A stretch of DNA of 44,406 bases from Gnetum montanum (lineage: Eukaryota > Streptophyta > Gnetopsida > Gnetales > Gnetaceae): positions 64,520-108,925 of the forward strand of contig MNCI01012713.1 of NCBI GenBank assembly GCA_015680685.1, in the 5' to 3' direction. The position numbers were made by a program, and so were the translations under genes. The notes below the pieces were generated by a model. That model made no database searches and was not told the DNA's origin. It saw only the letters and a list, made by a program, of their open reading frames with translations. Positions 10,738 through 22,440 of this stretch are shown here, piece by piece (position 1 is the first letter of the stretch; every line of letters starts with the position of its first letter).

Positions 10738-11522
10738 TGATGGGAATTGATACAAATGAAATTCATCCACGTTGAGATAGCAATGAGGATCAATACCCTA
10801 AATTTTGAAGAACAAGAATAGGAAGAATAGTCTAGATATTGATCGTGGAAGAAGCAAGCGACTTGCAGCGATGATCAAGGAAGATCAAAGCTGCAATGTA
10901 AATCGACAACCATACACTGATTGGCATCAATATCCACAACAAGGATTGATTATCCTATATCTAATTCTAAATATCCATATAGTATAAATAAATACCCTAA
11001 CTCATGCTAAGGAAGGGATGGAAGGAGCAAAAGAAAGAAAGAGAATCAATACCCAAGCAAATCCATGTCAAGTTAAAACCTAACTCCCTTTGAAATTATT
11101 AAAGTGAAGATTTGTTGAGCCTTATGGAAACTACAAACCATTAGAGTTCATTATTGGACTATTGAGGTTACTACATTATTAAGACAGCAAGACAGAATCA
11201 CATATTCGGTGAAGTATCCCTTGTAATACTCATAATTTATGCTAGTATCTATGACTTCAATATGATTTAATCATAAATCTTCATTCATAAACTTTTGATT
11301 AGAAGTTACAATGAAGATGCATGTTTTTACTTACAAGTAACAATCATAAGTGTGGAATTTTTTTGGATTTGATTCTAATCATTCATTATCTTGATGATCT
11401 TTTGACTTTGGAAACATTCCTCCATAGATATGACTCGTAGGTTAGTACAAGATGAGATGACTTCTCTATAATGAAAGATAATCATTAAAGTAATCTAACA
11501 CCAATTTTTTCCTAGCTCATCA
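10738..11522 (+). repeat. Element K 5' LTR
   Basis: Begins TGATGGG and ends GCTCATCA. It is followed four bases later by a tRNA-Asp-type primer site and contains a TATA box at 10983-10990, about a third of the way in as in the B, C and D LTRs. Body similarity to those LTRs is not obvious, so K is a separate, older family. The 5' edge is chosen from the TGATG/CATCA termini; TGATGATT at 10700 is an alternative. No matching 3' LTR is present. Confidence 0.62.
10983..10990 (+). promoter_or_regulatory. TATA box of element K LTR
   Basis: AGTATAAATAAATACC, placed within the LTR as in the B, C and D LTRs (CTATAAATAAGAGG). Confidence 0.5.
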
Positions 11523-11526
11523 ATTT

Positions 11527-11544
11527 TGGCACTGTTGCTAGGGA
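11527..11544 (+). other. Primer-binding site, tRNA-Asp type (element K)
   Basis: TGGCACTGTTGCTAGGGA matches the tRNA-Asp complement TGGCGCCGTTGCCGGGGA at 14 of 18 positions; all four differences are transitions. It lies four bases after the LTR end. Confidence 0.78.
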
Positions 11545-12487
11545 GGTTGGAAAAGTTAATCTTCATTAAGAGTTCTGTATGTTTAAATTTGTTATTTTGT
11601 ATTCCAAGAACATTTTATTTTATTTTATGTTTCTTTCATTTAGTAATTTAAAACATGGTTTCTTTTACTCATTTTTCTTACATCAAAAAATATAAAAATA
11701 AAGAAAAATTCCAAGAATTAACTCCTCTTCTTGCAAAATCTGCTGGAACCATTAAAAACATTCCAATTAAAATTGTGATAGTAGGAGTTATTAAATCAGT
11801 TCGTAGAATCTTAGGAATGGTAGCCCATGAATGTGCCAACAAACAGTGTTCTTGTTAAATGAAACTAGTAAAGCAACCAAAGAAACCAACACGTATCCAA
11901 CCTTCTAGGAACACTCTTAGCCTTTACAAACATACAAAGCTCAATAAAAAACAAAACCAAGAGGAACCAATACAATTAAATTCTAAGTATTCTTCCCCTC
12001 TAATGAATCCAAATTCCAAACAACAAAAATAACATAATTTTTCCATATCTATTAATCCTCTATTTGCTACTTCAACCATTACAATATTAGCCATGAGTTC
12101 AACTACATGAGTAGGATCTCAAAATACTACCCCCAATATCAACCAATGAGACCACAATATGGAGGAACTACCTAATCAATAAGTTCTTTGAATTTACAAA
12201 CTCCACCATCAATTTCTATGTCTATACCAGGTCCTATAGTAACTTCTACTTATACAATGGGATCATCTTCACATCATACATCTCCCTCATTTTCCTTAGG
12301 TTCAATACCTTTCTCCTTTGGTAGTTTGAGTTCCAATGTTACAATTGGTCAACCCTACAAAGGACAAACCCTTGGAGAGTTATTGAATCAAAGAGCATCC
12401 ATAATACCTCAAGGCCCATCATAGCTGAATCAGTAACTAATTATAGGTCAAGGAAACTTCAACTCTCTTTTACTAATCTTACTTTTA
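11545..12487 (+). pseudogene. Element K leader and residual gag-derived region
   Basis: Two open pieces, 11655-11858 and 12188-12424. The first is lysine-rich and unrecognised. The second is rich in Ser, Thr, Pro and Gly (for example GSSSHHTSPSFSLGS, then GQPYKGQTLGELLNQR), like the low-complexity linker that follows gag in C and D. The capsid core (DLQQHLQAFYDAC-like) and zinc knuckle are not seen, so K has probably lost most of gag by internal deletion. Confidence 0.5.
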
Positions 12488-13431
12488 CAGTAAATATATA
12501 GGATATGGTAAAAGAGGATGTAGACTTGAAGGAAGCACAAATGCTCTACACTTTACCCACTTTAGAAATGGCAAAAGATAGGGAAATCTTAGTATTAAAT
12601 AATTTTGAGAAAGGACCTTTAGATCCCTCAACTAAAGAACAACAAGATCTCCTTAACCAAATTTTCAATTTGAGCTCAGGAAATATTGGAGAAATAAGTA
12701 AACCTTCAAATAAAGATTCCTTGGACCTTAAGTAACTACCTAGTACACTTAAGTATGTTTTTTTAGATCGAAATAAACCATTAATAATACATTCCCAACT
12801 TAGTAATGAACAACGAGGAAAATTATTAGAAGTCTTACATAGGAAGTCTAAAGCATTTGCATGGAGTTATGAGGACCTTCACCAAGGAATCTCACCCAAC
12901 ATTTTCAAACTTCATATCTATTTAGAGGACAACATGAAACCAATATGAATTCCCCAAAGATGAATTAATTCAACCTTAAAACAAATTTTTGAGCATAAAA
13001 TTACAAAATTTTGGAAAGGAGTTATTTACCCCATAGCTAATAGTGAATGGGTAAGCCCCATAATTGTAGTTCCTAAAAAGCAGGGAAAATGGAGAGTTTG
13101 TATGGATTATAGGAGGTTAAACCACAATACAAAAAGAGACCATTTTCCATTACTATACATAGACCAAATTCTAGAAAAGCTAGAAGGACATGAGTATTAT
13201 TGTTTTTTGGATGGATTTAGTGTCTACAATCAAGTAGCTATTGCCCTAAAAGACTAGCACAAAACAACCTTCACATGTCCTTATGGAACTTTTGCCTATT
13301 GATGAATGCCTTTTGGCCTTTGTAATGTTCCAATACCTTTCCAAAGAGCCATAATCTCAATATTTTCTAATATGTTAGAAGATTATGTTCAAGTCTTTAT
13401 GGATGATTTTTCAATCTATGGAAACACTTCT
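12488..13431 (+). pseudogene. Element K reverse transcriptase, Tat/Athila type (broken)
   Basis: From 12505 an open frame of 76 codons leads into a clear RT. LPSTLKYVFLDRNKPLIIHS, ISPNIFKLHIYLEDNMKPI, ANSEWVSPIIVVPKKQGKW, RVCMDYRRLNHNTKRDHFPL, YYCFLDGFSVYNQVAIA, TTFTCPYGTFAY, MPFGLCNVPIPFQRAI and VFMDDFSIYG follow in canonical order. The catalytic aspartates survive in FLDG and FMDD. Several in-frame stops occur (for example after DSLDLK and in ALKD-stop). The tRNA-Asp primer site fits the Tat/Athila branch (established association). Element C's RT (41462-42345) is a close relative. The frame stops at an N at 13432. Confidence 0.9.
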
Positions 13432-13432
13432 N
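13432..13432. other. Single ambiguous base (N) at an RT discontinuity
   Basis: The only N in the window. Immediately left is the catalytic motif FMDDFSIYGNTS; immediately right is RFIKEFLEIAKPLYML, from the far side of the RT thumb/connection. Roughly 70-80 residues present in relatives are missing at exactly this base, suggesting a closed assembly gap. Confidence 0.9.
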
Positions 13433-13675
13433 AGATTTATTAAAGAATTTTTAGAAATTGCTAAACCATTATACATGCTCCTAGAAAAAAATGTTTCATT
13501 TGTTTAGACTAATGACTATCAAGAAGCATTCTTGGAATTGAAAAAAAGAGTAACCACAACCACTTTATTAAATGCATCTAATTGGGATTATCCATTTGAT
13601 TTGATGTGTGATGCTAGTAACACAATAATAGGGGTAATTTTAGGACAATACATTGATAATAAACTAAGAGTATCT
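13433..13675 (+). pseudogene. Element K connection and RNase H start (truncated)
   Basis: RFIKEFLEIAKPLYMLLEKNVSF, then YQEAFLELKKR and FDLMCDASNTIIGVILGQYIDNKLRV match the tether and start of RNase H, with its first aspartate present. Similarity ends after KLRV at about 13675, where unrelated sequence with an antisense coiled-coil ORF begins. Integrase and 3' LTR of K are absent. Confidence 0.85.
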
Positions 13676-14050
13676 TCTAACTTGTTCCTAATGAAGGCCT
13701 CCCTCATATCTTGTTGGTGTCTTTCCTCCTTGGCAATCTCTATGCGGTGTTGTTCTTTCTACTCAGTGTGTAGTTGCTTTCCTTGTTTGTGTTTCTGCAG
13801 CTCCGCCTCCCAAGTAGCCCTCTCTTTTGCATGCACCCTGGCCTCCACCTCAATGGGTGGCCCTAGTGAGGTCCTCATATTTCACTTGTAACTCTCAACA
13901 GAGCACTTCTATGTCCTGCAAGATCTACTCATGCACATTAAATGCCTAGTTTGTTGTAGACTCTTGCCAATCCTAGCCAAACCCATATCCCACCCCTCCC
14001 ACTACACCATGTGCCATCAGTGCCAAGGAAGTCGAAGCCCCCTATCATGA
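13676..14050 (-). pseudogene. Coiled-coil ORF fragment, copy 1 (unidentified)
   Basis: The minus strand encodes a Glu/Lys/Arg/Gln-rich segment with heptad-like spacing: EVEARVHAKERATWEAELQK, then KEQHRIEIAKEERHQQDMRE. It resembles the segment at 17051-17620 (EEEHRVWEAKWVTREEAFHQ). I do not recognise the family; coiled-coil ORFs of this sort occur in several plant transposon classes. The left edge abuts truncated element K, and the right edge fades before the plus-strand LINE. Confidence 0.45.
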
Positions 14051-14599
14051 TGTGGATTTTAAGTGGAAGCCTTGGAAACCTTTTGGATCTTTGTTAAGTT
14101 AAAGGAAGAATTAGAAAGAGATTGATTTAGGAAGTTATAGGAACTTGAAGGAGGTCTTAGATTAAATGTCTCATAGTAAACCATGAAGCATCACTTAGAA
14201 TTGTAGGGGAAAATTAGTTTCTATAAAAGGAATACTATGAAATATTTGGCCAAGGAAGAAGGTTGTAATTTAGTCCTCTTATAGTAGATAAATGATTGAC
14301 AAGAGAATCGATGGTTTCCACAGTGGTTAAGATGGAATTAATATTTGCTTTTTTCATGGATCTAGCTAGAGGCCTCACAATTTTATTCAAAGATAAGCTT
14401 TGGGTTATCTTGGAGTTAGATTGATCTCTAATTGTGTATGATAAATTGTGGGCTGTATGCTTAGGTAATTTTTATGGCCTATAGAATTTTGAAGATAGAA
14501 TCTTTCCACTAAAAAGGATCACACAATTTGTGCAAAACATAAGATAGGTGGATCATTGTTGGGACTTCATCCTACACTTGTATGACTAGGAGAGGTCAA
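14051..14599. other. Stretch upstream of plus-strand LINE, unassigned
   Basis: No protein motif is recognised. Part of it may be the N-terminal endonuclease region of the LINE that becomes recognisable at about 14600, but the frame is too broken to say. Confidence 0.4.
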
Positions 14600-16470
14600 G
14601 GGGAGATAACAACCCCCCTCCAGTAGTGGAAGAGATGCACAAGCTTATTGAGGAGCTCTTCCTATTTTACTTACCTATTCATGGTTATCATTTCACTTGG
14701 AGCAAGAGGAGGAATGCTACGAAGAGGATCATGAGTAGGATTAACTAGTTCTAGGTGTTAGCTAGCTTGATTGGCACATGGTATTTTTGTTTAATAGGAT
14801 CATATATGAGGGCTTTTGATTACTACCCTCTTCTTTGGTCATGGGTGACCATTGGGGAAGGATGCATCAATCCTTTAGGATGAGGAAATATTGGATGGGA
14901 AAATCTCAACCTAGAAAGGAAGTCGAGTCTATTTGGAGATGCTACCCTTTAAATTAAGATCCTTGGGATTTCCTTAAAGAAGGTCTAAGATAGGTGAAGC
15001 AATGTATTAAAAGGTGGTTGTCTAAATAGTAGGATTGGTAATGATACCTTTAGGAAGTTCAATTGGAGTAGGAGAAGGACCTTAATAGATAGGAGGAATG
15101 AGAGATCTTGAAAGAATTGAAAGAGATAAATGCAAATGAAGAAATTTATTGGAGATAATGATCTTGGATTTCTTGGTGGAAAGAAAGGAACTTTGATACT
15201 ATGTTTTTCATGCTATAGCCAAGGCTCACAAGAGCTCGAATCGTATTCATATGCTTAAGTTGAGAAACATGATCACCATGGATAAGAATTAGATTTTCAC
15301 TAGTTTGAAGAACTTCTAGAGGAATATTTGGAAGAAGAAAAATACTAATAGTTTATTAGTGCACATTAGAATAGTTCTAGATGAGTAGGATAATAGTGAT
15401 CTTTAAGCATTAATTACCAATTAGGAGATTTGAATTGCCATTACTTCTATGAAGGTTGATAAGGCTCTAGGTTTTGATGAATAACCTATGGAATTCTTCA
15501 AGGATTTTTTTTGATATCATTGAGAACATTGTTGTTGATGTTGTCAAGTTCATGGTAAAGTGAAGGTAGGTCCATTGGGAGATAAAATTATCAAAGGTGG
15601 TTCACATCCCTTAGAAGGAGTATCCTAGTATAGTGGTTCTAATCCCTTAGAGGGAGTATCCTAGTACAATATTTAACTATAGACCTATTGAAGTGCGTAA
15701 TTCCTTGGTGAGGGTTTCATTGAAGATTCTAGTTAGCCACTTATCTTTTTTATTACATAAGCTTGTGGAGGGACACCAAATAGGGTTGAATCTAGGATGT
15801 TTTATTCAAGATCAAATTATTCATTGTGTTTCAAAACATAAGGTCTTGATTTTTCCAAGGCATATAACTATCTTTCATGGGATGCTTTGAGGATTATCAT
15901 GTTGAGGAAGGCATTCCACCCTAGTTTTGTTAATTTAGACATTAATATCCAATAGAATGGGGTTGTCTATATGGATACCAATGGTAAATTTATGGATTTA
16001 TTCACTATTCAAAGGGGCCTCGGATAGGGGGACATCTATCCCCCTATATTTTTATTATTGCCATGGATATTATTTAGGATTATTTCTAGATGGTGGGGGC
16101 CAAACTAATACAATTTTTTGAGACTTGAAGTCTAGTGAACCATTACATAGATGATACCATGCTTACTTTCAAAGCATCCATTCCAAAAGCCAAAGCTATT
16201 AAGGTTTCCTTGAAGATGTTTGAGTAGAAACTAGGTTTAGCTATTAATTAGGGAAAATCTGCCATACACTTTTTTAATAATCCAATGCATTGAAGAATAC
16301 AATTTGTAGGGTTTTACAAACTGGGAAAGGGGGTCAAATGACTTCTATCTTGGCATCTCATTTAACTAGAAAAGAATTCATATTTCAAGGGGTTTCATCT
16401 TAAAGATTTACTATCGAATGCATGGATGGAAAACTCATTTTCTTTCAAGCAAAGGTAGAATTGTTGTTCC
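14600..16470 (+). mobile_element. LINE (non-LTR) ORF2 remnant, plus strand
   Basis: Decayed ORF2. Near 14630-14720, FYLPIHGYHFTWSKRRNATKRIMSRI is the endonuclease motif (FTWSN..... SRIDR). At about 15170-15290, WWKERNFDTMFFM and ARIVFI/NRIHMLKLRNM match the WLKEGDRNTKFFH linker. RT motifs are FNYRPIEVRNSLVRVSLKIL (about 15670-15730), GFIQDQII-like, then a broken QGD-PLSP-like segment with YIFIIAMDII (16020-16070). HYIDDTMLTF (16141-16170) keeps the catalytic YxDD. Stops and frameshifts are frequent. Endonuclease and RT together would carry out target-primed reverse transcription in an active copy. Confidence 0.82.
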
Positions 16471-17050
16471 TTATATTTTTTTGAGTAAAGTTCAGGAAAA
16501 TATATTATCAAAAAAATATGTACAATCATGAAAAGGCAGGGGGAGAAGGTCCCCATTATACCTACATATCAAAATATGAGATGCCTATCAACCCCAATAT
16601 ACCATACAACCCCCTTCCCCTATGCCCCCCATATACCCAATAGTGGTACCAATCATCCCAAACCAGCACCACCATGAAACAAAATTAGGTCCCTTGGACC
16701 TTTTAAATTAGCTTGAAAACCAACAAACAATCCTAAACCAACTCCATCCCTGGCAAAAGAACTTGATGAACTAGATCAAGAACAAACAAACAAAACAAAA
16801 TCAAGACAACAAAAAATGAAACTCAACAACTACCAGACAACTTAGAGGTGTCTAGGCAGATCAGACCTATACTAAAAATGCAACATATCAAGCCATGCAT
16901 GATGCACCTCAATGTTAATGAATGTAGCCACCTGCTAAAATATCTTGAAGGCCTTGGCCTTTCTCACCCTAGTGGTCGTAGTACCTTTATCGTTAGGGTA
17001 TAGCTTAGCTGAAGCAAGTCAAACATGCTGATGGAATTTCATCTAGGTTG
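16471..17050. other. Unassigned stretch between LINE and coiled-coil copy 2
   Basis: No recognised gene. C/A-rich plus strand with poor open frames. The minus strand from 17050 to 16850 may continue the coiled-coil element (KLYPNDKGTTTTRVRKAKAF in one frame), but I cannot name it. Confidence 0.4.
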
Positions 17051-17620
17051 AATTATGATTGATCTACATGCAGACTTAGGGGCACTTCCTCTTGTAGAGC
17101 CAAGTAATAGTATTAATGGGCCCAATCCAGTTGTTGTTGCCACGCTTCATCCTCCCGTCGCTCATTCTCTTGCTGCTCCTCAGCCTCCCATTCTATCATA
17201 TGCCATTGTAGCACCTCTTACTGCATCTCCTCCTTAAGCTCATAGTAGAGTTGATCTTCAAGTGTTTTCCTTGTGACTGCATTCTTAGCTACCCATTTTC
17301 GTCAAAGCTCATCCACTATTTCCTGGTGCTAGAGCTCTAGCCTAATTAGTTGTTGGTGAAATGCCTCCTCCCTGGTAACCCACTTCGCTTCCCACACCCT
17401 ATGCTCCTCCTCTCACACCCTAAGCTTAGCCTCCTTCCTAGCCACATCAATTTGCACTTGCATGGTAGACGAACCCTTTCCCAAGGCAACTACTTTCGTC
17501 ATAGGGGCCTGATCATGCGTAACTACCAACACTAGCACACTTGGCCAAAGCTTGGCTTCCATAGCCTTCTTTGGCCCCCTTTGTCTATTGAAGATAACAT
17601 AGCAAGTTATAGTCACACAC
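17051..17620 (-). pseudogene. Coiled-coil ORF fragment, copy 2 (unidentified)
   Basis: Minus-strand frame with few stops, extremely rich in Glu, Gln, Lys and Arg: IDVARKEAKLRV-stop-EEEHRVWEAKW, REEAFHQQLIRLEL, NAVTRKTLEDQLYYELKEEM and MIEWEAEEQQENERREDEA. Heptad-like leucine and isoleucine spacing suggests a long coiled coil. Similar in style and partly in sequence (WEA.. preceded by E/R-rich helix) to 13676-14050; the two may be copies of one transposon-encoded protein flanking the plus-strand LINE. It could also be part of a host structural protein; I cannot decide. Confidence 0.45.
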
Positions 17621-18000
17621 TACATCATGGGCATCAGCCTAGTTTCCCTCCATAGGTTTAGAATTAGGCCCAAATGTTACCCTGGCCACTATCATCGCAG
17701 TGATCCTAGAAAGAAATTTGGCATGTTAACCTACCTCCCCAACCACACATACTTAAGAAGCATGAAGTGGATGCCCTAGAGCTTCCACACATTCCTTGTT
17801 TGTACAAAAAGAAAATGTTCAACTAATTCTACAGCCATTTTCCATAGTGGTAACATTGATTTAGGGACCTAACCACTAGCATTTTGTGGTGCATGTCAAA
17901 TGAAGAAAAACTAAGCATCTTGTAGTCCCAACAATGTTGGAACCACAACCTCACCAGATGTAGGCATAGCTAAAACCCCTACTAGTGCTTCTTCCATGAG
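17621..18000. other. Unassigned stretch 3' of the minus-strand LINE
   Basis: No motif is recognised on either strand. It probably includes the 3' end of the minus-strand LINE and the start of the coiled-coil element. I see no poly(T) run that would mark the LINE tail. Confidence 0.4.
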
Positions 18001-21000
18001 GTTGATCTTGACCACATGAAATGTAGTAGAATGATTCTGCCAATTGGTAAAAAAATTTTCATCTAATAGGGCCAAGTCACCCATTAGCAATTGCAGGAAT
18101 TTTGCCCATCCAATCTACCTAACTAAGGCCCACATCTCCAACCGTCCCTGAAACTATGTGCACAAAGGTTCCAAACTAGGAGTCACACTCATGTTGATAG
18201 TTGCCTCCCATGAAAATCTCATGCCCTCAGTAGCCACATGTGTTGGTGGTGGTAATGACACTTGTTGAAAAATTAGGTGGTTTTGTGCTTGCCACAAATA
18301 CTAAAGGATGGTGGTGGCCTTCGAATCCCTGTTTAAATTTCTAGGTGGGGGAATTCCAATGGCCCTCCATGTCTCTTAACTGAAATGACACTCAAATGCA
18401 AAGTGATGTCATTTTTTCAGTGTTTGGTTTCATGAGGAACATGTCCTCTAACTATAATCTCCATCTTTGCAACTCCACACACACTAGGATAGCTTCTTGA
18501 TTCACTAGCCATAGAAACACCTTTATCTTTTCTGAGAGTCGCCCCCTCCAAATTGGCAACCAGCCAAGAATTGTCAAATACTTATGCTTTATGATTAGTC
18601 AAGGTTGCACAATAATTAACCCCATTTGATTCATATGTTGTACATGGTGGTAGAGGAATTGCTAGAGAATCGAATCATTAGGCGTTGTGTTCCACTACTA
18701 ATATTTATTTCACATGATGTGGATCCACAATGCCTAATTTGTGTCCATCATGGTCAACATGTGAACTAACTAATGACAACCCACAATCACTAGGTTAGAA
18801 AATTTTAAAATTCCCATCCTGCCTACTTCCCTAGGCCATGCCACTGTGCTCCATTCCACCAAATGAAAACATTGTCCTCCTTTTCCTTCAAACTAGATAA
18901 ACTGTGTATCAATTGGTCCACTTTGTTTCAAATATTATGAGGGGGGAAGCAAGAGATGCCATAAATTGAGCAATTGAAGAAAGAACAACCATGGCCAAGA
19001 GAATCCTACCTTTTTTTGTTAGGAACTATGTCATCCAATGCCTAATCAACTATGTATTTGCTATAGCAATTTGAGCCAAGCCTACTATCTATTCCATGCA
19101 AATATGGGGAATCCAAGGTACACAACCTGATTACTTCCCAGTAGGACCCCTAGGATCTAGGTAATTTTTGTCTTCACCCTTGCATCCATGGGGGTTAGAT
19201 AAAGGGAAAATTTTATCTGATTCACCTCTAATCCAATCTCCTAGACCATTTGTGTCAATGCCCAATCCTATGGTATAGTGGCTCTGGAGAAGAGAATAGT
19301 GTTATCGACATAATGTTTTGCCATGCAATCTACCCTAGCAATGTGGAGGCCCTACACCTCTTCAATTTTGCAATAATCTTGCAACGTGTCCATTACAATG
19401 ATAAACATGTATGGTGATAGAGGGTCTCCCTATTGGAGATCCTACCCTAGGGAGGAGAAACTTGAAAGCCCCTCCTCCAGGTCAATGAAATAAGCAATCA
19501 AAGATTGTATGTGAAGGCACAAATTTACAAAGTCATGGCTGAAACCTTTGTAGGACATGATATCCCTCATAGCATCCCAACTTATAGTATCATAGGCTTT
19601 AGTAATATCTAGCTTAAAACACATACCTAGAAACCATGTGATTCATAGCGAGTGTAGAATTTCTTGCAGTAGGATAACTTGGTCCTATAGGAATAAATCC
19701 TTCATGAATCCTAGTTGATTATTACTAACTAGCCTTGGCATCAAAGGAGCCATCCATTTAACAATTAGCTAAGTAAATAAATGAAGCAAGGTGTTGCATA
19801 CTCCAATTGGGATGAAATATGAGGGTTTTGATAGGTATGTAGTTTTGGGAATAAGCATGATTCACGAGTAGTTAATTTCATGGCAAACTTGTCTCTATTT
19901 GAGCATACTATTGAATGTGTCCAAAAAATTCTCCACTAGGATATCTGTGAATTCTCTAAAAAATCCTATGGGCCATCCATTAGGTCTTGGAGCCCTACCT
20001 AGCTTAAGGTCCCACATAGCATCTTCAAGCTCTCTCTAGGAAAACGGTAGAAGCATATTTTGGTTATCCTCCTCTGAGAGGACCCACATCATGGGTATTG
20101 AAAAAGGGACCCTTTCCCTCTTCCTTGGAATTCTTGCCTAATAAGATTGAAATTCTTGTTCCGAAACCTATCCTTGTCTAACCAACCGCAACACCTTCTT
20201 GGCTAGATTGTTAGCCTACATCGTAGCAAAGAAAGAAAAGGTTAGCTGATCCCCATCCTTTAGACACCTATTGTGCAAACATTGCTTCCAATACTCTAAT
20301 TCTTCCTTATCCAATTACTGTAGCTTGATAAGGAGAAATTTTTCCTCATGAACCAAAGATTCCCTTACCTCCTATCTTACTTGGATCACCATAAGCGGTT
20401 GCTAGAGCACCTCCCTAATGTGATTGAAAGGTATATCTACATGGATGAATCTCCTTCTTAAGGAGATTGAGACCATTAGTAAGGAAATTACATGGATCCC
20501 TAGCCCTTCAATATTTTTCCCAAATGGTAGTCACTAAAGGCCGAAGCCGTGGCTTCATGAGCCATGTCCTCTCAAAGTAGAATTGTGACACCAGTGGATG
20601 TGACTCCCTTTCAATCTAACAAATCAGTGACTGATGATCTGAAGTTATCCTTTTTTTCTTGTGATCTACACATCCTTTACCAATAGGGAGGGTGATGCAA
20701 CCCAAACCTAGTCAATCTAGGCCATCACCTTGGCATTGCCCTTTCTACGATTGCTCCAAGTATAGTGATAGTTTTCAATGCCCAAATCCACTAGTTCATG
20801 CTGCTGTACGAATTGTAAAAACTACTCCACATCAATAAGCACAATCTTGTCTTTTCTTGTCTTCTCCTAGGTGTAAAAATGTTGCTTAAAGTTCCCCAAG
20901 GCAATCCACTATCACTTGTCAGGGATCAACATAGCCACCCTCCTGAGCTTGTTAAGATGCTTCTCCCACTCTTGCTCCCCATAGAAGTTCATAATCCAAA

Positions 21001-21290
21001 TATTTGAAGATAGCAAGCAAATGGTAATGCTCCAATTTGAGGAGTCCATTAGTTGCAAATTTAATAAGGACATCATAGGTAATCCACTAGCTCTCCTTCA
21101 GAAAGCCACCAGGTGCACTTGCTGGCCTCCGAAGTGAAGAAATCCAAATTCCCATTGCTATAGCTTGGTCTCTTGCAAGCAAACATCACATTTGTCTTGA
21201 TGCGCAATCTCCTTTAGGGCATGACATTTATAGTGGGTACCCTGCCCCTTGCAATTCCATATCATGATTCTCACTATCTACCAGTTGACC
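18001..21290 (-). mobile_element. LINE ORF2 (endonuclease, RT, zf-RVT), minus strand, broken
   Basis: Read right to left. The endonuclease begins near 21280 with IRIMIWNCKGQGTHYKC (usual WNCRG start), followed by DVCLQETKL and, at about 20750, YHYTWSNRRKGNAKVMA. The RT follows with LGRAPRPNGWPIGFF (about 20000-19960), MCFKLDITKAYDTISWDAM (19624-19565), GDPLSPYMFIIVMDTLQD (about 19430-19380) and HYVDNTILFSR near 19300. In the last, the second catalytic aspartate of YxDD has become asparagine. A zf-RVT-like C-terminal segment, KIKVFLWLVNQEAI, lies at about 18500. Stops break every domain. Domain order is that of plant L1-type LINEs. ORF1 lies just upstream at 21640-22440. Confidence 0.88.
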
Positions 21291-21639
21291 TCTTTTGGTA
21301 GACCACTTTTAGGGTCGTTTGAATCCCTATATTGATTTCCAATTGGTTTTTCCTATTGTGTACTAGTGGTGTGGAGAGCTTTCCTACCTTCTCAACTTCT
21401 ATTGAGACCTTGAACCCCTCAACAATGTCGACACCATATTGTGGCACCTCCCCATGTTAGGCCTAGTAGAACCCCACACCATTGAGACCCAATCCTCTAG
21501 GAGGCATGGTGAAGTTCTTTGCCAAGCACTATCTAATCCAATGATATGGCAAAACCCTCCTTAGCAAGTAGACTTGGACTCAACACCAGCCCACTAGTTG
21601 ATGCCAGCACCTCACCTTGTTTCAGCACCACCTTATTTG

Positions 21640-22440
21640 GCTTTCAAGTTATTGCCTTCTTGGGCAACCAAGTAGGCCCTTTAGGCCCTTCTGGCCCCAC
21701 AACAGGCCATGTGCAGGGTGCTTGGCACCCTCTCCTTTTCACTTTCATCCATCCATCCACATTGGTTTTCTTGGTGGCTTGGTCCCCCACCTTGGCCTTA
21801 CAGGCTTCAGTTTTGTGTCCTAGCTTACCACAAAACTTACAAGGACTGGCCCTAGAATCTATTGTTGTACTCTCCATCATTAGGTTTTTATATTTAACAA
21901 AAATTTTCTCCTTCCCAAATGGGAGGGCCAAGATCACTTACTGTAGTAGATTTTCAGGGGTCAAGGACCTCCAAACATAGAATCTAGAAAAACCCATGCT
22001 CTCCATCACTGTGGTGAACTTGTCTAGTGCAATGAACTCCCCAAAGAACACTACTAATGATTTGATGAAATTTTTTGTCTAGAGCTCCCAGGGGATCCCT
22101 AAGACTTAGATCCAAATTTAAGCATGAGAGAAAAGGTCTTGGTCCCAGTGGGCACCTGGGTGCCACAACTTAAGGGCTAGCCCCCATGCACTAAAAGGCC
22201 ACAAAATCCCCTACAAAACTCGATCCCAATCCCAAATATTGCAAAAAACAAAGATGATAATATCCTTCATTAGGCACCTTACGCTAACATTTTCCAAGCC
22301 CCAAGTGGCAACAACCCATTTGTGCACAAGCTCCAACTTGGGCCTCCCCCCATTCAAAACAAAATGACCAATAAGGCTCCTCTCTACCATGTTCAAACCC
22401 TATGAGGGCATGCAAGGGACCCTCGCACACCCTTCTCTAT
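21640..22440 (-). pseudogene. LINE ORF1, DUF4283-like with CCHC zinc knuckle, minus strand
   Basis: The N-terminal half reads MVERSLIGHFVLNGGRPKLE, then VHKWVVATWGLENVSVRCLM and, past a stop, ALKLWHPGAHWDQDLF. This is the DUF4283 fold of plant LINE ORF1 proteins (usual landmarks: IGKFLG.RP, W...G.V, LQKWHPGF). Near 21830, CKFCGKLGHKTEAC is a canonical CX2CX4HX4C knuckle with all four ligands present. The C-terminal tail is proline-rich. Stops lie after DWDRVL and before VLALPFG. In intact elements this is the RNA-binding chaperone of the LINE particle. Spacing and orientation place it as the 5' ORF of the LINE at 18001-21290. Confidence 0.85.

Noticed and set aside
21546-21980. 144-codon plus-strand open frame, Pro/Phe/Leu-rich
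   Set aside because: It is antisense to the LINE ORF1 zinc knuckle (CKFCGKLGHKTEAC), which explains the openness.
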